Shown here: piece after piece, positions 53,094-62,999 of the stretch
How the letters are laid out: the number at the start of each line of letters is the position of its first letter
How positions within the stretch are numbered: position 1 is the first letter of the stretch
DNA from: Anaerolineae bacterium
Lineage (GTDB): Bacteria; Chloroflexota; Anaerolineae; Aggregatilineales; Phototrophicaceae
Direction: 5' to 3'
DNA length: 64,000 bases
Assembly: GCA_017303635.1 (NCBI GenBank)
Contig: JAFLCG010000022.1
Span: forward strand, 1 to 64,000
Notes under the pieces: model-generated
Database searches by the model: none
Told to the model about the DNA's origin: nothing
What the model saw: the letters and a program-made list of their open reading frames with translations, nothing else
Made by a program: the position numbers and the translations under genes

Positions 53094-54644
53094 TTAACTG
53101 TGCTGCCCGATTTTCGAAGTGAAACGGGTGAGTTCACTAAAGGTTGGTATTAAACGCTCGTATAGACTGCGATATATCGGGAACAGTTCCTGATAGAGGG
53201 CATGATGTTCCGGATTCGGGTTATAGGTGGTGCGTCTGGGCAAGAATTGTTCAATCGTTTTTGCCAGATCAGGATAGTGACCGGTGCCGTATCCCGCCAT
53301 GACAGCTAAGCCTAAGGTGTTATCGCCCGGTTCATTTTTGGCGCGGCGCATCACAGTGAACGGGCGGTTACTGATATCTGCTTTGAGCTGGCACCAACTG
53401 CCGCTGTTGGCCGCCCCTCCGATACCGATCCACTCCCGCACCTGCGCTCCGGATTCTTCAGCGACTAGCATATTGTGATAAACAGCAAATACACAGCCTT
53501 CCATGATCGCTCGGATGATGTCGGCGCGTTTAGTTGTATAGTTCAGACCACAGAAAACACCGCGGGCGTTGCTATCCCAGATCGGGGATCGTTCGCCGGA
53601 AAGATAGGGCAGGAAAACCAGGCCATTTGCACCTGGTGGCGATTGGTCTGCTTCATCAGTCATGATCGAATACGGGCTGTGTCCGGTTACATCAGCTGCG
53701 ACTTGTTCCGCATAGCCAAGCTGCTGCCGGAACCAATCGAATGTGCCGCCTCCGACTGTGCCTCCTTGTAGCAAATGCAAACCGGGTATGACGTGCGGCG
53801 AGAAGATCAGGCGTGGTTCGACTACCACATGATCCAGTGCGACGGAGAGGCCAAATGCCGTGCCACCCTGATCGGCAGTCAGACCAGCGCGGGTGACCCC
53901 GCTGCCAAAGGCGCCAACGGCAGCATCCAGACCGCCCGCAATCACGGGTGTTCCAACTGCCAGTCCTAGTTCAGTTGCAGCGGCGGTAGTGACTTCGCCA
54001 ATTACATCGCAGGATTGCACTAATGGAGGCAGTTTGGCCAGATCAATTTCCATTGCTTCGGCTGCCGACTCATCCCAGCGCAGGTTGTGCACATCGAAGC
54101 AGTGGAAAGCATAGGCCTGCGTGTAATCGCAGATGCTTTGGCCAGTCAGCTTGCGATTAATGAAGGCAGAGGCCATGAGCAGCAGATCTGTCTGGTCATA
54201 GATGTCGGGATGATGGATTTGCAGCCACCGAAGCTTAGCAGTGGAATAGGCTTCGTCCAGCGGGTTCGCGCTCAACTGCACCCAGCGGTTTGCATCTGGA
54301 TGAGCGCGTAGCGCGGTTGCTTCTGTGACAGCTCTCCTATCCTGCCAGGTCATCGCTGCGTACAGGGGAGTGCCAGCGCGATCAACTGGAACAAACGTCC
54401 ATCCCATGCTGTCTACGCTGATACCCGCGATATTCTGTCCTGTCAGGCCGCTGGTATATAGGATGTTCTGCACACTTTCCCGCAGAGCCTTCCACCAGTC
54501 CAGTGGATTCTGTTCCGCCCAGGTAGGTGCAGAACGTTGAGTCTCATAAGCCGAACTGGCATGGGCAATAAACTCGCCATCTTCACGCCACAATCCAGCC
54601 TTCAGACTGGATGTGCCAACATCCACACCGAGATAATGTTTCAT
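53094..54644 (-). CDS. FGGY-family carbohydrate kinase (xylulokinase-like)
   Basis: The 516-residue product begins KHYLGVDVGTSSLKAGLW (phosphate loop) and has GLDAAVGAFGSG, PYLSGERSPIWD and the C-terminal GIGGAANSGSWCQLKADISN. The general layout is that of xylulose/ribulose kinases. ATG 54644 follows GGAG. It lies between the importer and the dehydrogenase, so it phosphorylates either the imported sugar or its oxidised form. Confidence 0.87.
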   Translation of the reverse strand: MKHYLGVDVGTSSLKAGLWREDGEFIAHASSAYETQRSAPTWAEQNPLDWWKALRESVQNILYTSGLTGQNIAGISVDSMGWTFVPVDRAGTPLYAAMTWQDRRAVTEATALRAHPDANRWVQLSANPLDEAYSTAKLRWLQIHHPDIYDQTDLLLMASAFINRKLTGQSICDYTQAYAFHCFDVHNLRWDESAAEAMEIDLAKLPPLVQSCDVIGEVTTAAATELGLAVGTPVIAGGLDAAVGAFGSGVTRAGLTADQGGTAFGLSVALDHVVVEPRLIFSPHVIPGLHLLQGGTVGGGTFDWFRQQLGYAEQVAADVTGHSPYSIMTDEADQSPPGANGLVFLPYLSGERSPIWDSNARGVFCGLNYTTKRADIIRAIMEGCVFAVYHNMLVAEESGAQVREWIGIGGAANSGSWCQLKADISNRPFTVMRRAKNEPGDNTLGLAVMAGYGTGHYPDLAKTIEQFLPRRTTYNPNPEHHALYQELFPIYRSLYERLIPTFSELTRFTSKIGQHS

Positions 54645-54679
54645 CAATCACTCCGAGGTGCGATGCTGGACCGATTCGC

Positions 54680-55693
54680 CTAGATTTCCTTGCTCTGCTG
54701 CTTGAAGATCACGTTCAGCAGAACCGCCACGAGGATGAGCACCCCGCGCACGACATTCTGTACCTGCGAATTGACACCCATCAGGACCAGACCGTTCCCG
54801 ATCACTGAGATAAACAGCACGCCAATTAACGATCCAATCATAGTACCGCGCCCACCTGAAAGGGAAGTTCCGCCGATGACAACTGCCGCAATAGCCGAAA
54901 ACTCCAATCCTGCGGCTACTTGTCCAGTGGCTGAACCTAACCGTGATACTTGCAGCAATCCAGTAATGGCGGCGAGTGCACCTGTGATAGCGAACACGGA
55001 AGCACGAATCTTCGAGACGTTGATGCCAGAGGCAAAGGCGGCTTTGGCATTTCCGCCCACTGCATAGATCGAACGCCCATACACTGTGTTTTTCGAGACG
55101 TAACGGAACACGAGAAACAGGATGCCAGCGATGATAATTGGATAAGGTATGCCCAATAGATCATCGCGCCCCCATATCCGGAATGATTCGTCTGCGACCG
55201 GAATAGGAATATTGTTCGAGAGCACCTGTTTCAGGCCGTCGTACACACTCCACAGGGCGAGCGAAGTGACGAAGGAAGGCACATTAAAGCGCGCACGAAT
55301 GAAGCCTGCCATATAGCCGACTCCAGTGACAGTTATCATGACTAGCACAATGCCGAGCGGAAGAGGGATTTGGTTGTTTGTGACCAGCCACCCGAAGAAA
55401 ACGGCACTGAACGCGACTGCAGGACCGACGCTCACATCGATTTCGCCCGCAATGATGACTAACGTCATTCCCCATGTGACGATGCCAAGAAATGCCGCTG
55501 AACGAAGAACATTGATGAGATTTGCTGGGGTGAGGAATGCGGATGAATTGAAGCTAATAAATGCGCCCACCAGTACTAGCCCAATCAACAGGGTGATTTC
55601 GTTCAGATTTCTGCGAATGAAGGTTTTTAGCCTACTTCCTTGCTTGAGGTTGGAGGCCGTATGACTTGTAACGGTTACGCCCTGATTTGACAT
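54680..55693 (-). CDS. Sugar ABC permease (RbsC-like)
   Basis: The 337-residue product has about ten membrane segments and the family phrases GEIDVSVGPAVAFSAV and VVIGGTSLSGGRGTMIGSLI. It forms the channel of a ribose/xylose-type importer. Its ATG overlaps the ATPase stop (TAATG). Confidence 0.9.
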   Translation of the reverse strand: MSNQGVTVTSHTASNLKQGSRLKTFIRRNLNEITLLIGLVLVGAFISFNSSAFLTPANLINVLRSAAFLGIVTWGMTLVIIAGEIDVSVGPAVAFSAVFFGWLVTNNQIPLPLGIVLVMITVTGVGYMAGFIRARFNVPSFVTSLALWSVYDGLKQVLSNNIPIPVADESFRIWGRDDLLGIPYPIIIAGILFLVFRYVSKNTVYGRSIYAVGGNAKAAFASGINVSKIRASVFAITGALAAITGLLQVSRLGSATGQVAAGLEFSAIAAVVIGGTSLSGGRGTMIGSLIGVLFISVIGNGLVLMGVNSQVQNVVRGVLILVAVLLNVIFKQQSKEI

Positions 55694-57192
55694 TATTGCA
55701 GCTTTCCCCCGTTGACCAATGAGTTGAGGCGATCAACATTGAGTTCCGAACGTGTATATTTTCTGGAAGCTTTTCCGTTATGTAGAAAAATGATCGAGTC
55801 ACAGCACCAGAGCAGTTCTTCAAGCTCGCTGGTAACCACCACAATACCTGCTCCACGCTGAGCAGTCCTGCGGATGATTGTATAGATCTGACTCTTGGCT
55901 TCCACATCCACACCGCGAGTAGGCTCATCGAGCAAGAGTACTCGATCAGCTACTTCCAACCAGCGACCGATGACGACCTTTTGCTGGTTGCCACCCGACA
56001 AGTTCATAACCGGCGTTTCAAGTGTAGGCGTTTTGATCGAGAGCTTTTGGACCAGATCGGCCATCACTGAACGTACCAGTTGCCATGAGATTATGCCTTT
56101 ACGTGTGACCTGCTTCCAACGTCCCATCGCTACATTCTCATGAATGCCCAAATGCGGGATGATGCCTTCATCACGTCGGTTCTCAGCCACAAGTGCTACG
56201 CCCTGTGCGATCATGTGCGGAACACTTGCCCTGTGCGTTCCACCTGATGTGAGCGTGATTATTCCCTGTTCAGCACGGTTGAAACCAGCGATGGTACGTA
56301 AGATTTCGCTGCGCCCTGTCCCAAGCAAACCCGCCAGACCCAAGACCTCGCCCTGATGTAGATCGAAAGTCACATGCTCTACACGGGGCAGTATGCTTAA
56401 ATCCTCTACTCGCAGGACTACAGGTTGTTGTGCGAAGTTTTGGGTTTCGATCTCATGCAAAACCACATCACTACCCACCATTTGCGCGACAATATCTTGT
56501 TCGTTTACATCCTTGAGCAAAGATGTTCCGATCAGTTTTCCATTTCGCAGCACTGTCACTGAGTCTGCAATCTCTGCGATTTCGGACAGCCGGTGCGACA
56601 CATAAATAATCGCCACACCCTGACTGGCAATACGTTTGATGGTGGCTAGCAGAATTGCAACTTCGGTCAGTGGAAGACTGGACGTGGGTTCGTCGAGCAA
56701 AAGAACAGAAGGTTCACGAGACAAGGCCTTTGCGATTTCAACCAACTGCTGTTGTGCAGGACTCAACCGAATCAATGGCATATGGGGATCAATCTCTACA
56801 TCCAGGCGGGCAAGCGCAGCGACCGCACGCCGTCGCAGTTCGGCATAATCAATCCTCCCGCGGCGTTTGATCCAACGTCCTAGCGCAATATTCTCTGCTA
56901 CATCCATCCAGGGGACGAGATTGAGTTCTTGACTGACGATCTCGATGCCCAGATTACGGGCATCTGCCGGGCTGTTCAGATGAACTTGTTTTCCGCGAAT
57001 CGCAATAGTCCCCTGATCAGGTTTCTCAAGTCCGCAGGCAAGTCTGATGAGAGTAGATTTCCCTGCACCATTCTTTCCAACCAGCGCCCGGATTTCACCT
57101 GGTTGAATGGCAAAATCGACTTGTTCAAGTGCTGTGACACCCGGATAGAACTTATAAATATGCTTGAGTTCCAATGCTGGGATTGCAGTCAT
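55693..57192 (-). CDS. Sugar ABC ATPase with two domains (RbsA-like)
   Basis: The 499-residue product carries two ATPase modules: first GKNGAGKSTLIR with LSPAQQQLVEIAKAL and LLLDEPTSSL, second GLLGTGRSEILR with LSGGNQQKVVIGRWL and LLLDEPTRGVD. The second Walker A is the degenerate form usual in RbsA/XylG. ATG 57192 follows TTAGGAATTAACCGG; 57210 is an alternative. Confidence 0.9.
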   Translation of the reverse strand: MTAIPALELKHIYKFYPGVTALEQVDFAIQPGEIRALVGKNGAGKSTLIRLACGLEKPDQGTIAIRGKQVHLNSPADARNLGIEIVSQELNLVPWMDVAENIALGRWIKRRGRIDYAELRRRAVAALARLDVEIDPHMPLIRLSPAQQQLVEIAKALSREPSVLLLDEPTSSLPLTEVAILLATIKRIASQGVAIIYVSHRLSEIAEIADSVTVLRNGKLIGTSLLKDVNEQDIVAQMVGSDVVLHEIETQNFAQQPVVLRVEDLSILPRVEHVTFDLHQGEVLGLAGLLGTGRSEILRTIAGFNRAEQGIITLTSGGTHRASVPHMIAQGVALVAENRRDEGIIPHLGIHENVAMGRWKQVTRKGIISWQLVRSVMADLVQKLSIKTPTLETPVMNLSGGNQQKVVIGRWLEVADRVLLLDEPTRGVDVEAKSQIYTIIRRTAQRGAGIVVVTSELEELLWCCDSIIFLHNGKASRKYTRSELNVDRLNSLVNGGKLQ

Positions 57193-57381
57193 CCGGTTAA
57201 TTCCTAACATAAGTTATGGTTAGTACTAATTCTTTGACCTCAACCCATTCTGTTACTTTTCTGTTCAGATAGAGAGATGATTGAGAGGCGGTCTTGTCCT
57301 AGGATCAATTTCCATAACTGATATTTCTTGAGTTAGCCCTTGTGCAGCCGTATATGAATTTTCAGCACATCTGCACACATG

Positions 57382-57422
57382 AAAAAGGTGTTGACCTCTC
57401 TTTGATTGCAGAGGCCAACACC
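57382..57422 (-). terminator. Rho-independent terminator after the binding-protein gene
   Basis: On the minus strand GGTGTTGGCCTCT pairs with AGAGGTCAACACC (one G-T pair, 10-base loop), followed by TTTTT. It lies between the binding protein and ATPase genes and would give the binding protein in excess. Confidence 0.85.
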
Positions 57423-57444
57423 GTCGGTGCCCGAATAGACTTAG

Positions 57445-58413
57445 TTATCCACTCTGTCCATCAATCCAGGCCTGGACCTTGGCAGGATCGGAGGAGAAGA
57501 AATCGACTGGGGTCATGTTGTAGATGACGCCGGGACTGGGTTTACCCTCAATAGCATCCAGCGCGAGGCGGAGGGCCGTCATGCCGAAGTCTTCAGCGAC
57601 CATGGCGTTGATGTACTTGACGATCTGCCCATCGAGCAGGAGTTGAGCCGTGGTGGGAGAGATGTCATGACCGAAAACGACTACCTGGCCAGTGAGACCA
57701 GCTAGGTCGATTGCAACAGCAGCTCCAGCAACCATATTGCCCGCTTCGCCATAGAAGGCGGTGATTTCGGGATGGGCGGTCAGCATGTTCGTGGCAACCT
57801 CAGTCGCCTTGTCAACTTCGAGCGCTTCCTGATTGTCCACGATCGTGGCACCGGGGACCAGCTTGAGCAGTTCTTCAGTAAATCCGGCGATGCGCTGTTG
57901 ACAGGCTCCGTAACGTTCGCAGGAGATAACACCGATGGCAGGCTCAGTGATGTTGTTAGCGACGAAGTATTCGCCCATGGCTTTACCCACACCGCCACCC
58001 TGCTGGAAATGATCGCCAGTGACCCATGAGTAGACGAGGCGTTCGGCGTCTGCCTGTGCGATACACGTGTTGTAGCAGATGACTGGAATGCCAGCCTTGT
58101 TCGCTTCTTCGATCAGCGCGACCGAAGACGTTTCCGACACAGCCGACATGATGATGGCGCTAACATTGGCACCGATCAGAGTCTGGATTTGTTCGGCTTC
58201 GATGGCGGCATCACCCTGACTGTTGTTGCCAAGCACAGTGATATTGTAGTCAGCCTGAGCGGCCGCTCCCTGATCAATACCGCGCGCAACGCCGGTATAG
58301 AACTCGCTGGCATCCAGCCACAGTGCACCAATGGTGATTTCTTCCTGCGCCGTGGCAATACTGACCGAGAACAGGAGCATGACCAGACCAAGTAACAGCG
58401 CTTTGAATTTCAT
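57445..58413 (-). CDS. Sugar ABC substrate-binding protein (RbsB-like)
   Basis: The 322-residue product has a signal peptide (about 1-22, ending ATAQ) and the periplasmic-binding 4 layout (NNSQGDAAIEAEQIQTLIGA, then VVFGHDISPTTAQLLLDGQI). It begins the importer genes, 100 bases downstream of the FAD-oxidase gene. GGAGAAATAAG precedes the ATG. Expected ligand a pentose, polyol or similar. Confidence 0.9.
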   Translation of the reverse strand: MKFKALLLGLVMLLFSVSIATAQEEITIGALWLDASEFYTGVARGIDQGAAAQADYNITVLGNNSQGDAAIEAEQIQTLIGANVSAIIMSAVSETSSVALIEEANKAGIPVICYNTCIAQADAERLVYSWVTGDHFQQGGGVGKAMGEYFVANNITEPAIGVISCERYGACQQRIAGFTEELLKLVPGATIVDNQEALEVDKATEVATNMLTAHPEITAFYGEAGNMVAGAAVAIDLAGLTGQVVVFGHDISPTTAQLLLDGQIVKYINAMVAEDFGMTALRLALDAIEGKPSPGVIYNMTPVDFFSSDPAKVQAWIDGQSG

Positions 58414-58517
58414 CTTATTTCTCCAAATAGGCAGTATGTATCGAATGAAATCGGGTCAAAGGTTGCCGGCTTTTGTGCGATACCTTCCCTTCCCTCCTTG
58501 AGATTTTCGAAATCTCA

Positions 58518-59930
58518 TCAGCCCGATTGAATGGTCTGGTCTGGATTAAGCCCGAGTTTCCCGGGGCTCAGAACGTTGTTCGGATCAAGAACATCCTTGA
58601 TCTGATCGAGAACGATCATGGCTGATCCCAATGCTTCGCGAACAAAGTCTTTGCGGACGACCCCAACGCCATGGTGGTGTGAAAGGACAGCTCCCGTATC
58701 CAGCGTTACGCGCATGGCTGTTTGCCAAATTTGCAGCAGCGTTGCTTCGGCATCAGCGTCGTTGGCGCGTTCGCCTAGCAGGATCATGTACAGAGATGTT
58801 CCCTGCGGGTAGGTATGCGAAAAATGTGCCAGAACTTCGATTCCAAAAGTCGATAAGGCTGCCATCAGGCGATCAAATGTGTCCTGGATTCCGTCCCAGT
58901 AGTGAGCGATTTCGATGGTCTCCGCCAGCCCGCCTGGGCGGCGAAGGATATTCTCGACCGTGGAAAAATCGAAACGATGCTGCATCCAGCGTTCAACCGG
59001 TGCGCTACCGAGTTCTTCCACGGTGAACTGCTGCCAGATGGATTGGCAAACACGGAATTCGGCTTCGGCGATAGAGGGTTCACCTTCAAAGCCTAGAAAC
59101 ATCACGCACTTTGTAAACCCAGTATCTCTCATCGCATAACGCGATTCTGCCGGATTGTAGAAGCGCAGCAAAAACGGACGTAGTCCGCGCTGCATGGTCT
59201 CGCGCATTACAGTGATTCCGTCTGAGAGGTTGTCGAACGCCAGCGCGTGCAGAATGCGGTGTTTAGATTGAGGGAATATTTGCAGGGTGACGCGAGTAAT
59301 AACACCCATCGTTCCTTCTGCACCAATAAACACATGCCGCAGATCTGGGCCGACCGCCATTCGTGGCCCCGCCTCAAATGTCACCAGTTCTCCGTTAGGT
59401 AGCACTACATCGAAACCAACAACTAGTTGTTCGATGCCACCCCATTTGGATGAGAACTGACCGGTTGCACGTGTACTAAGCCATCCGCCAGCCGTGGAAC
59501 GGTCCAGCGACTGTGGTGAATGATTGAGCGTGTATCCCAGTTGGTTGAGTTCTGATTCAAGAATATGCCCCATCTTACCAGCCTCTACCGTCACAATGAG
59601 GTTCTGGATGTTAATGGCAATTGTGTTGTTCAAGCCAGAGATATCGAGTGTGATTCCGCCAGTCAGCGGCAGTGGTGCGCCAGTAACGGATGATCCTGCG
59701 CCCCAAGGCGTGATGGCAATACGATGAGTATTGGCCCAGCCTAGGAGTTTCTGAATATCTGCCACCTCTTTAGCGCGAACTACAATTTCTGGACGAAGTG
59801 GAGATTTGCCCTGATTACGCCACTTTGCGGCAACGGGCCACCAGTCGTAAGCGTATTGTTCGCAGGCGATTTCTGGTAGAACCCGGTCTGATCCTAGCAA
59901 GTTGATCAGGCTGTCACGTAATGGGGTCAA
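58518..59930 (-). CDS. FAD-linked oxidase (GlcD/alkyl-DHAP-synthase type)
   Basis: The 470-residue product has the FAD_binding_4 loop PWGAGSSVTGAPLPLTGG (about 75-92), GQFSSKWGGIEQLVVGF and the C-terminal FAD-oxidase domain with HHHGVGVVRKDFV. Relatives oxidise D-2-hydroxy acids such as glycolate or lactate. TTG 59930 is the start, preceded by AAAGG. It opens the minus-strand run of the sugar cluster, suggesting it oxidises a 2-hydroxy acid arising from the pathway. Confidence 0.85.
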   Translation of the reverse strand: MTPLRDSLINLLGSDRVLPEIACEQYAYDWWPVAAKWRNQGKSPLRPEIVVRAKEVADIQKLLGWANTHRIAITPWGAGSSVTGAPLPLTGGITLDISGLNNTIAINIQNLIVTVEAGKMGHILESELNQLGYTLNHSPQSLDRSTAGGWLSTRATGQFSSKWGGIEQLVVGFDVVLPNGELVTFEAGPRMAVGPDLRHVFIGAEGTMGVITRVTLQIFPQSKHRILHALAFDNLSDGITVMRETMQRGLRPFLLRFYNPAESRYAMRDTGFTKCVMFLGFEGEPSIAEAEFRVCQSIWQQFTVEELGSAPVERWMQHRFDFSTVENILRRPGGLAETIEIAHYWDGIQDTFDRLMAALSTFGIEVLAHFSHTYPQGTSLYMILLGERANDADAEATLLQIWQTAMRVTLDTGAVLSHHHGVGVVRKDFVREALGSAMIVLDQIKDVLDPNNVLSPGKLGLNPDQTIQSG

Positions 59931-59997
59931 CTTATTCGTACCTTTCTTCGATGTTTGTCAATATAGCACGGCTTCGTCCGGTCTGTCAACAGATTTA

Positions 59998-60020
59998 GCT
60001 CATATAAGACCGATATGAGC
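59998..60020. promoter_or_regulatory. Inverted repeat between the divergent catabolic operons
   Basis: GCTCATAT (59998-60005) and ATATGAGC (60013-60020) form an exact inverted repeat in the 176-base divergent region. It is a candidate operator for the DeoR-type regulator encoded at the end of the plus-strand run. A TATATT that may be a -10 box lies at about 60062 upstream of the aldolase gene. Confidence 0.5.
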
Positions 60021-60106
60021 ATAAATGGAGCTAAAATGTCGCAAAATAAGCAAAAATATGGTATATTAAGTCCATAGTGAGCAAATTTTACCAGGGGGTG
60101 TTGGGC

Positions 60107-60949
60107 ATGGATTCGCGCACAGGCAAGAACATTCGCATGGGACGTCTATTTGATGCCATCAGCAAACGCAGTCTGGTGCTGGCCTATTCACATGGTGTGC
60201 TGATGGGGGCAAGTGAGGGTATGCGTTCACTTGACGAAATGCGAACCAATATGGAAGCGATGCGACGTGCCAATGGTCTGATGATCACACCGGGCATGGT
60301 CAAGTATTTGGAAGATCAGTTTGTAGGCAAGGATCGCCCTAGCTTGGTGATTCACATGGATTGGCAGAGTTACAGCCGCAGTACGATTCCTTACGAAGAA
60401 GGTTCAGTAATTGAACTTGCGCAGGTTGAGGATCTACTACGAGCGGGTGCGGACGCCCTGATGACCTATCTTTATGTCGGACATCGTGATCCGGAAAAAG
60501 AGAAACTAGAGATCGAGCGTAATGCTCGACTGGCTCGCGCCTGCGACAAGCTGGGGCTGATTTTGATTATCGAGCCACGCAGTGCCCGTGAGAAATATGT
60601 CCCTGAAGATAAGACAGATGTTTCAGTGATGAGCATGTACTGCCGGATGTCAGCCGAGATCGGTGCAGACATTGTGAAATGCATCTACCCAGATGATACA
60701 GCCAAAATGCAGCAGATCGTTGAAGAATGCCCGGCTCCAATATTAGTTGCTGGGGGCGCACGCAAGGCCAACCCACACGAAGCATATCAGGTTGCAGAAA
60801 ACTGCATACGGGCAGGCGCAGCTGGCCTGATGTATGGCCGCAATATCTACCAGTCTCAAAATCCGCGGACCACACTTAATGCTTTCATGAGTATTGTTCA
60901 TGAAGGAAAGACTGCGGCAGAAATCATTGAAGCTGAAAAAGCACGCTAA
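60107..60949 (+). CDS. Class I aldolase, LsrF/FbaB/DeoC-like
   Basis: The 280-residue product contains GADIVKCIYPDD, whose Lys191 is the expected Schiff-base lysine, plus the phosphate-binding end PILVAGGARKANPHEAYQVA then GAAGLMYGRNIYQ. Such enzymes cleave ketose phosphates or, as in LsrF, thiolyse autoinducer-2 phosphate. ATG 60107 follows GGGGGTG; a GTG at 60077 is in frame but less likely. First gene of the aldolase-PfkB-DeoR run. Confidence 0.85.
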   Translation: MDSRTGKNIRMGRLFDAISKRSLVLAYSHGVLMGASEGMRSLDEMRTNMEAMRRANGLMITPGMVKYLEDQFVGKDRPSLVIHMDWQSYSRSTIPYEEGSVIELAQVEDLLRAGADALMTYLYVGHRDPEKEKLEIERNARLARACDKLGLILIIEPRSAREKYVPEDKTDVSVMSMYCRMSAEIGADIVKCIYPDDTAKMQQIVEECPAPILVAGGARKANPHEAYQVAENCIRAGAAGLMYGRNIYQSQNPRTTLNAFMSIVHEGKTAAEIIEAEKAR

Positions 60950-60990
60950 ACCGCAGTTCGTTTTTCTGGCGCAGTTAAGGAAAACAGGGC

Positions 60991-61971
60991 ATGAAATCAC
61001 TGGTTTTGAGCGTTTCGCCAAATACATCAACAGATCGTATCTCAGTCGTGGACAACTTCATTCCAGGTGAACCTTCACGCACTGTACTCAGTTTTGATCA
61101 AGCGGGAGGATCTGGTGCCCATGCGACCGGAGTAGTTCATCAGTTAGGTGGCGAGTCCTGCTCATTAGTCGTTATCGGCAGCTATAACCGCGAACGGTGG
61201 ATCGCTGCTGCACAGCAACAGGGCATGTCCTATGATGAGGTTGTGAATTCTGTTCCCAATCGCTCATCGTTTGTTTTACTGGATCGCAAGCTGGGGAACA
61301 TCGCAGAAATCATCGATCCCGGTCCACAGGTCGATCCGGAATGTGCTTCACAGATTCTAGCACGATTGGAAACTCATTTGCCTGACACGGGAATTCTAAT
61401 CCTGTCTGGCAGTTTGCCGCCCGGCATTCCAAATGATTTTTATGCACAGGCAATGCGGTTAGCCCGTGAATATGGTGTGCAGACCCTGGTCGATGCCCAT
61501 TCTGAGCCGATGAAATATGCGCTGTCTGAGCATCCATGGGCAATTAAACCTAATCTTTTTGAGTTCCAGCAGATTGTCGGGCGCGCCACTCCCACACTGT
61601 CCGATCAAGTTTCGGCACTTCGGACTGTTGCGGGTGTGCAGGCAGATGTGGTTTTGCTGTCGCTGGGAAAAGAAGGACTGCTCGTGGGTAATTCAGAGCA
61701 GATCTGGCATCTGACGATCCCTGATCACGGTGTTTCATTGCCGGGAACTGATCGGATAAATACGATTGGTTGTGGGGATGCTATGGTGGGTGGATTCTGC
61801 TATGCCTATGTGCAGTCGCAGAATGTGCTCGAAAGCGCACAGTGGGGAATTGCAGCATCAACGGCTACGTTAGGAACTTATGGCGTGCCGGATTGTCCAC
61901 CTGATTTGGTGAAGCATCTGGTCTCGATGGTGCAGGTTTTGACTGTTGGCTCAGGAATCAAGGGGAGTTGA
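60991..61971 (+). CDS. PfkB-family sugar-phosphate kinase (1-phosphofructokinase/tagatose-6-phosphate kinase type)
   Basis: The 326-residue product has the N-terminal GGSGAHATGVVHQLGG (39-54) and the C-terminal anion-hole motif NTIGCGDAM (257-265, catalytic Asp263). The early TPNxTxD-like SPNTSTDR and LSGSLPPGIP are typical of the FruK/LacC subgroup, which makes 1,6-bisphosphates. Next to an aldolase this implies phosphorylation followed by cleavage. Confidence 0.88.
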   Translation: MKSLVLSVSPNTSTDRISVVDNFIPGEPSRTVLSFDQAGGSGAHATGVVHQLGGESCSLVVIGSYNRERWIAAAQQQGMSYDEVVNSVPNRSSFVLLDRKLGNIAEIIDPGPQVDPECASQILARLETHLPDTGILILSGSLPPGIPNDFYAQAMRLAREYGVQTLVDAHSEPMKYALSEHPWAIKPNLFEFQQIVGRATPTLSDQVSALRTVAGVQADVVLLSLGKEGLLVGNSEQIWHLTIPDHGVSLPGTDRINTIGCGDAMVGGFCYAYVQSQNVLESAQWGIAASTATLGTYGVPDCPPDLVKHLVSMVQVLTVGSGIKGS

Positions 61972-62031
61972 AACTTGCAGGTGCAGCACCGATAATGAGT
62001 GCAAATTGGAACTTTAATTGAGAACACCCGA

Positions 62032-62823
62032 ATGTCCAAATCTGATTTATTGACACAGCAACGCCATGAACAGATTCTTAATCAATTGAACCAAAACGGA
62101 CAAGTTCTAGTCGATGATCTGGCTTTAATGTTGGATGTGTCTCCATCTACTATCCGTCGGGATTTGACCGAAATGGAAAGCCGGGGGTTCCTGCGGCGTT
62201 TCCACGGTGGCGCTGAGTTAGTTCAGCCCCTGTTATACGAGCCCTTTCGACACAGTATCAATTTTAGCAATCAGGAAATGGTGAATACGGACGAAAAGCG
62301 GCGAATCGCGAAGGCAGCCGCCATGTTGATCCAGTCCGGTGAAACCATTGCATTTACAGCCGGTACGACTACAACACAGATTACGCGCTACCTGGCGCAC
62401 GTCAAGAATGTCACGCTCGTAACCAACACGGTCAATGTCGCGATGGAATTAAGCCAACGGCAGGATATAACGTTGTTTGTTACAGGTGGATATCTGAGCA
62501 TGGGTTGGTTTTCACTCGTTGGAGATACTGCAGTACAAGCGATCAGGTCCTTGTACTTTGAGCGGGTATTCGTCGGGGTAAATGGTATTGATGTTACAAG
62601 CGGGTTGACTTCGCACTATGTAGATGAAGCGACTATCGTGCGCACAATGATCCAGCAGGCCAAACAAAAGATTGTTGTGGCAGACCATACGAAAATTGGG
62701 ATAACCACACGGGCAATGATCTGTGAAGCGAACAAGGTGGATATGCTGATTACTGGGCGGGAAGCACCGCATGACCAGATTGCTGCCTTTGAAGAGCTGG
62801 GATTGCAGGTTCTTCGGGTATAG
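62032..62823 (+). CDS. DeoR/GlpR-family transcriptional regulator
   Basis: The 263-residue product has the DeoR helix-turn-helix (residues about 9-55: VDDLALMLDVSPSTIRRDLT then EMESRGFLRRFHGGA) and the phosphosugar-binding domain with FTAGTTTTQITRYL and VGVNGIDVTSGLTS. DeoR proteins sense a phosphorylated catabolic intermediate. Start ATG 62032 is chosen; a GTG at 61999 is in frame. Likely controls both divergent runs. Confidence 0.9.
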   Translation: MSKSDLLTQQRHEQILNQLNQNGQVLVDDLALMLDVSPSTIRRDLTEMESRGFLRRFHGGAELVQPLLYEPFRHSINFSNQEMVNTDEKRRIAKAAAMLIQSGETIAFTAGTTTTQITRYLAHVKNVTLVTNTVNVAMELSQRQDITLFVTGGYLSMGWFSLVGDTAVQAIRSLYFERVFVGVNGIDVTSGLTSHYVDEATIVRTMIQQAKQKIVVADHTKIGITTRAMICEANKVDMLITGREAPHDQIAAFEELGLQVLRV

Positions 62824-62999
62824 TGACTGTACACCTACTCTTTTGACGTATGAGCAGGGCTATATCATCTCCAAATCGAGCAGGTTATCCATGGTCAATC
62901 AGAATATAGTTCCCATACTGGTTCTGCGTTCAATATGGCTCTAACAGAGTGATTTGTTCCTTTCAAAACCACTCGGACACCCGTATAGGCGAGAATAGT

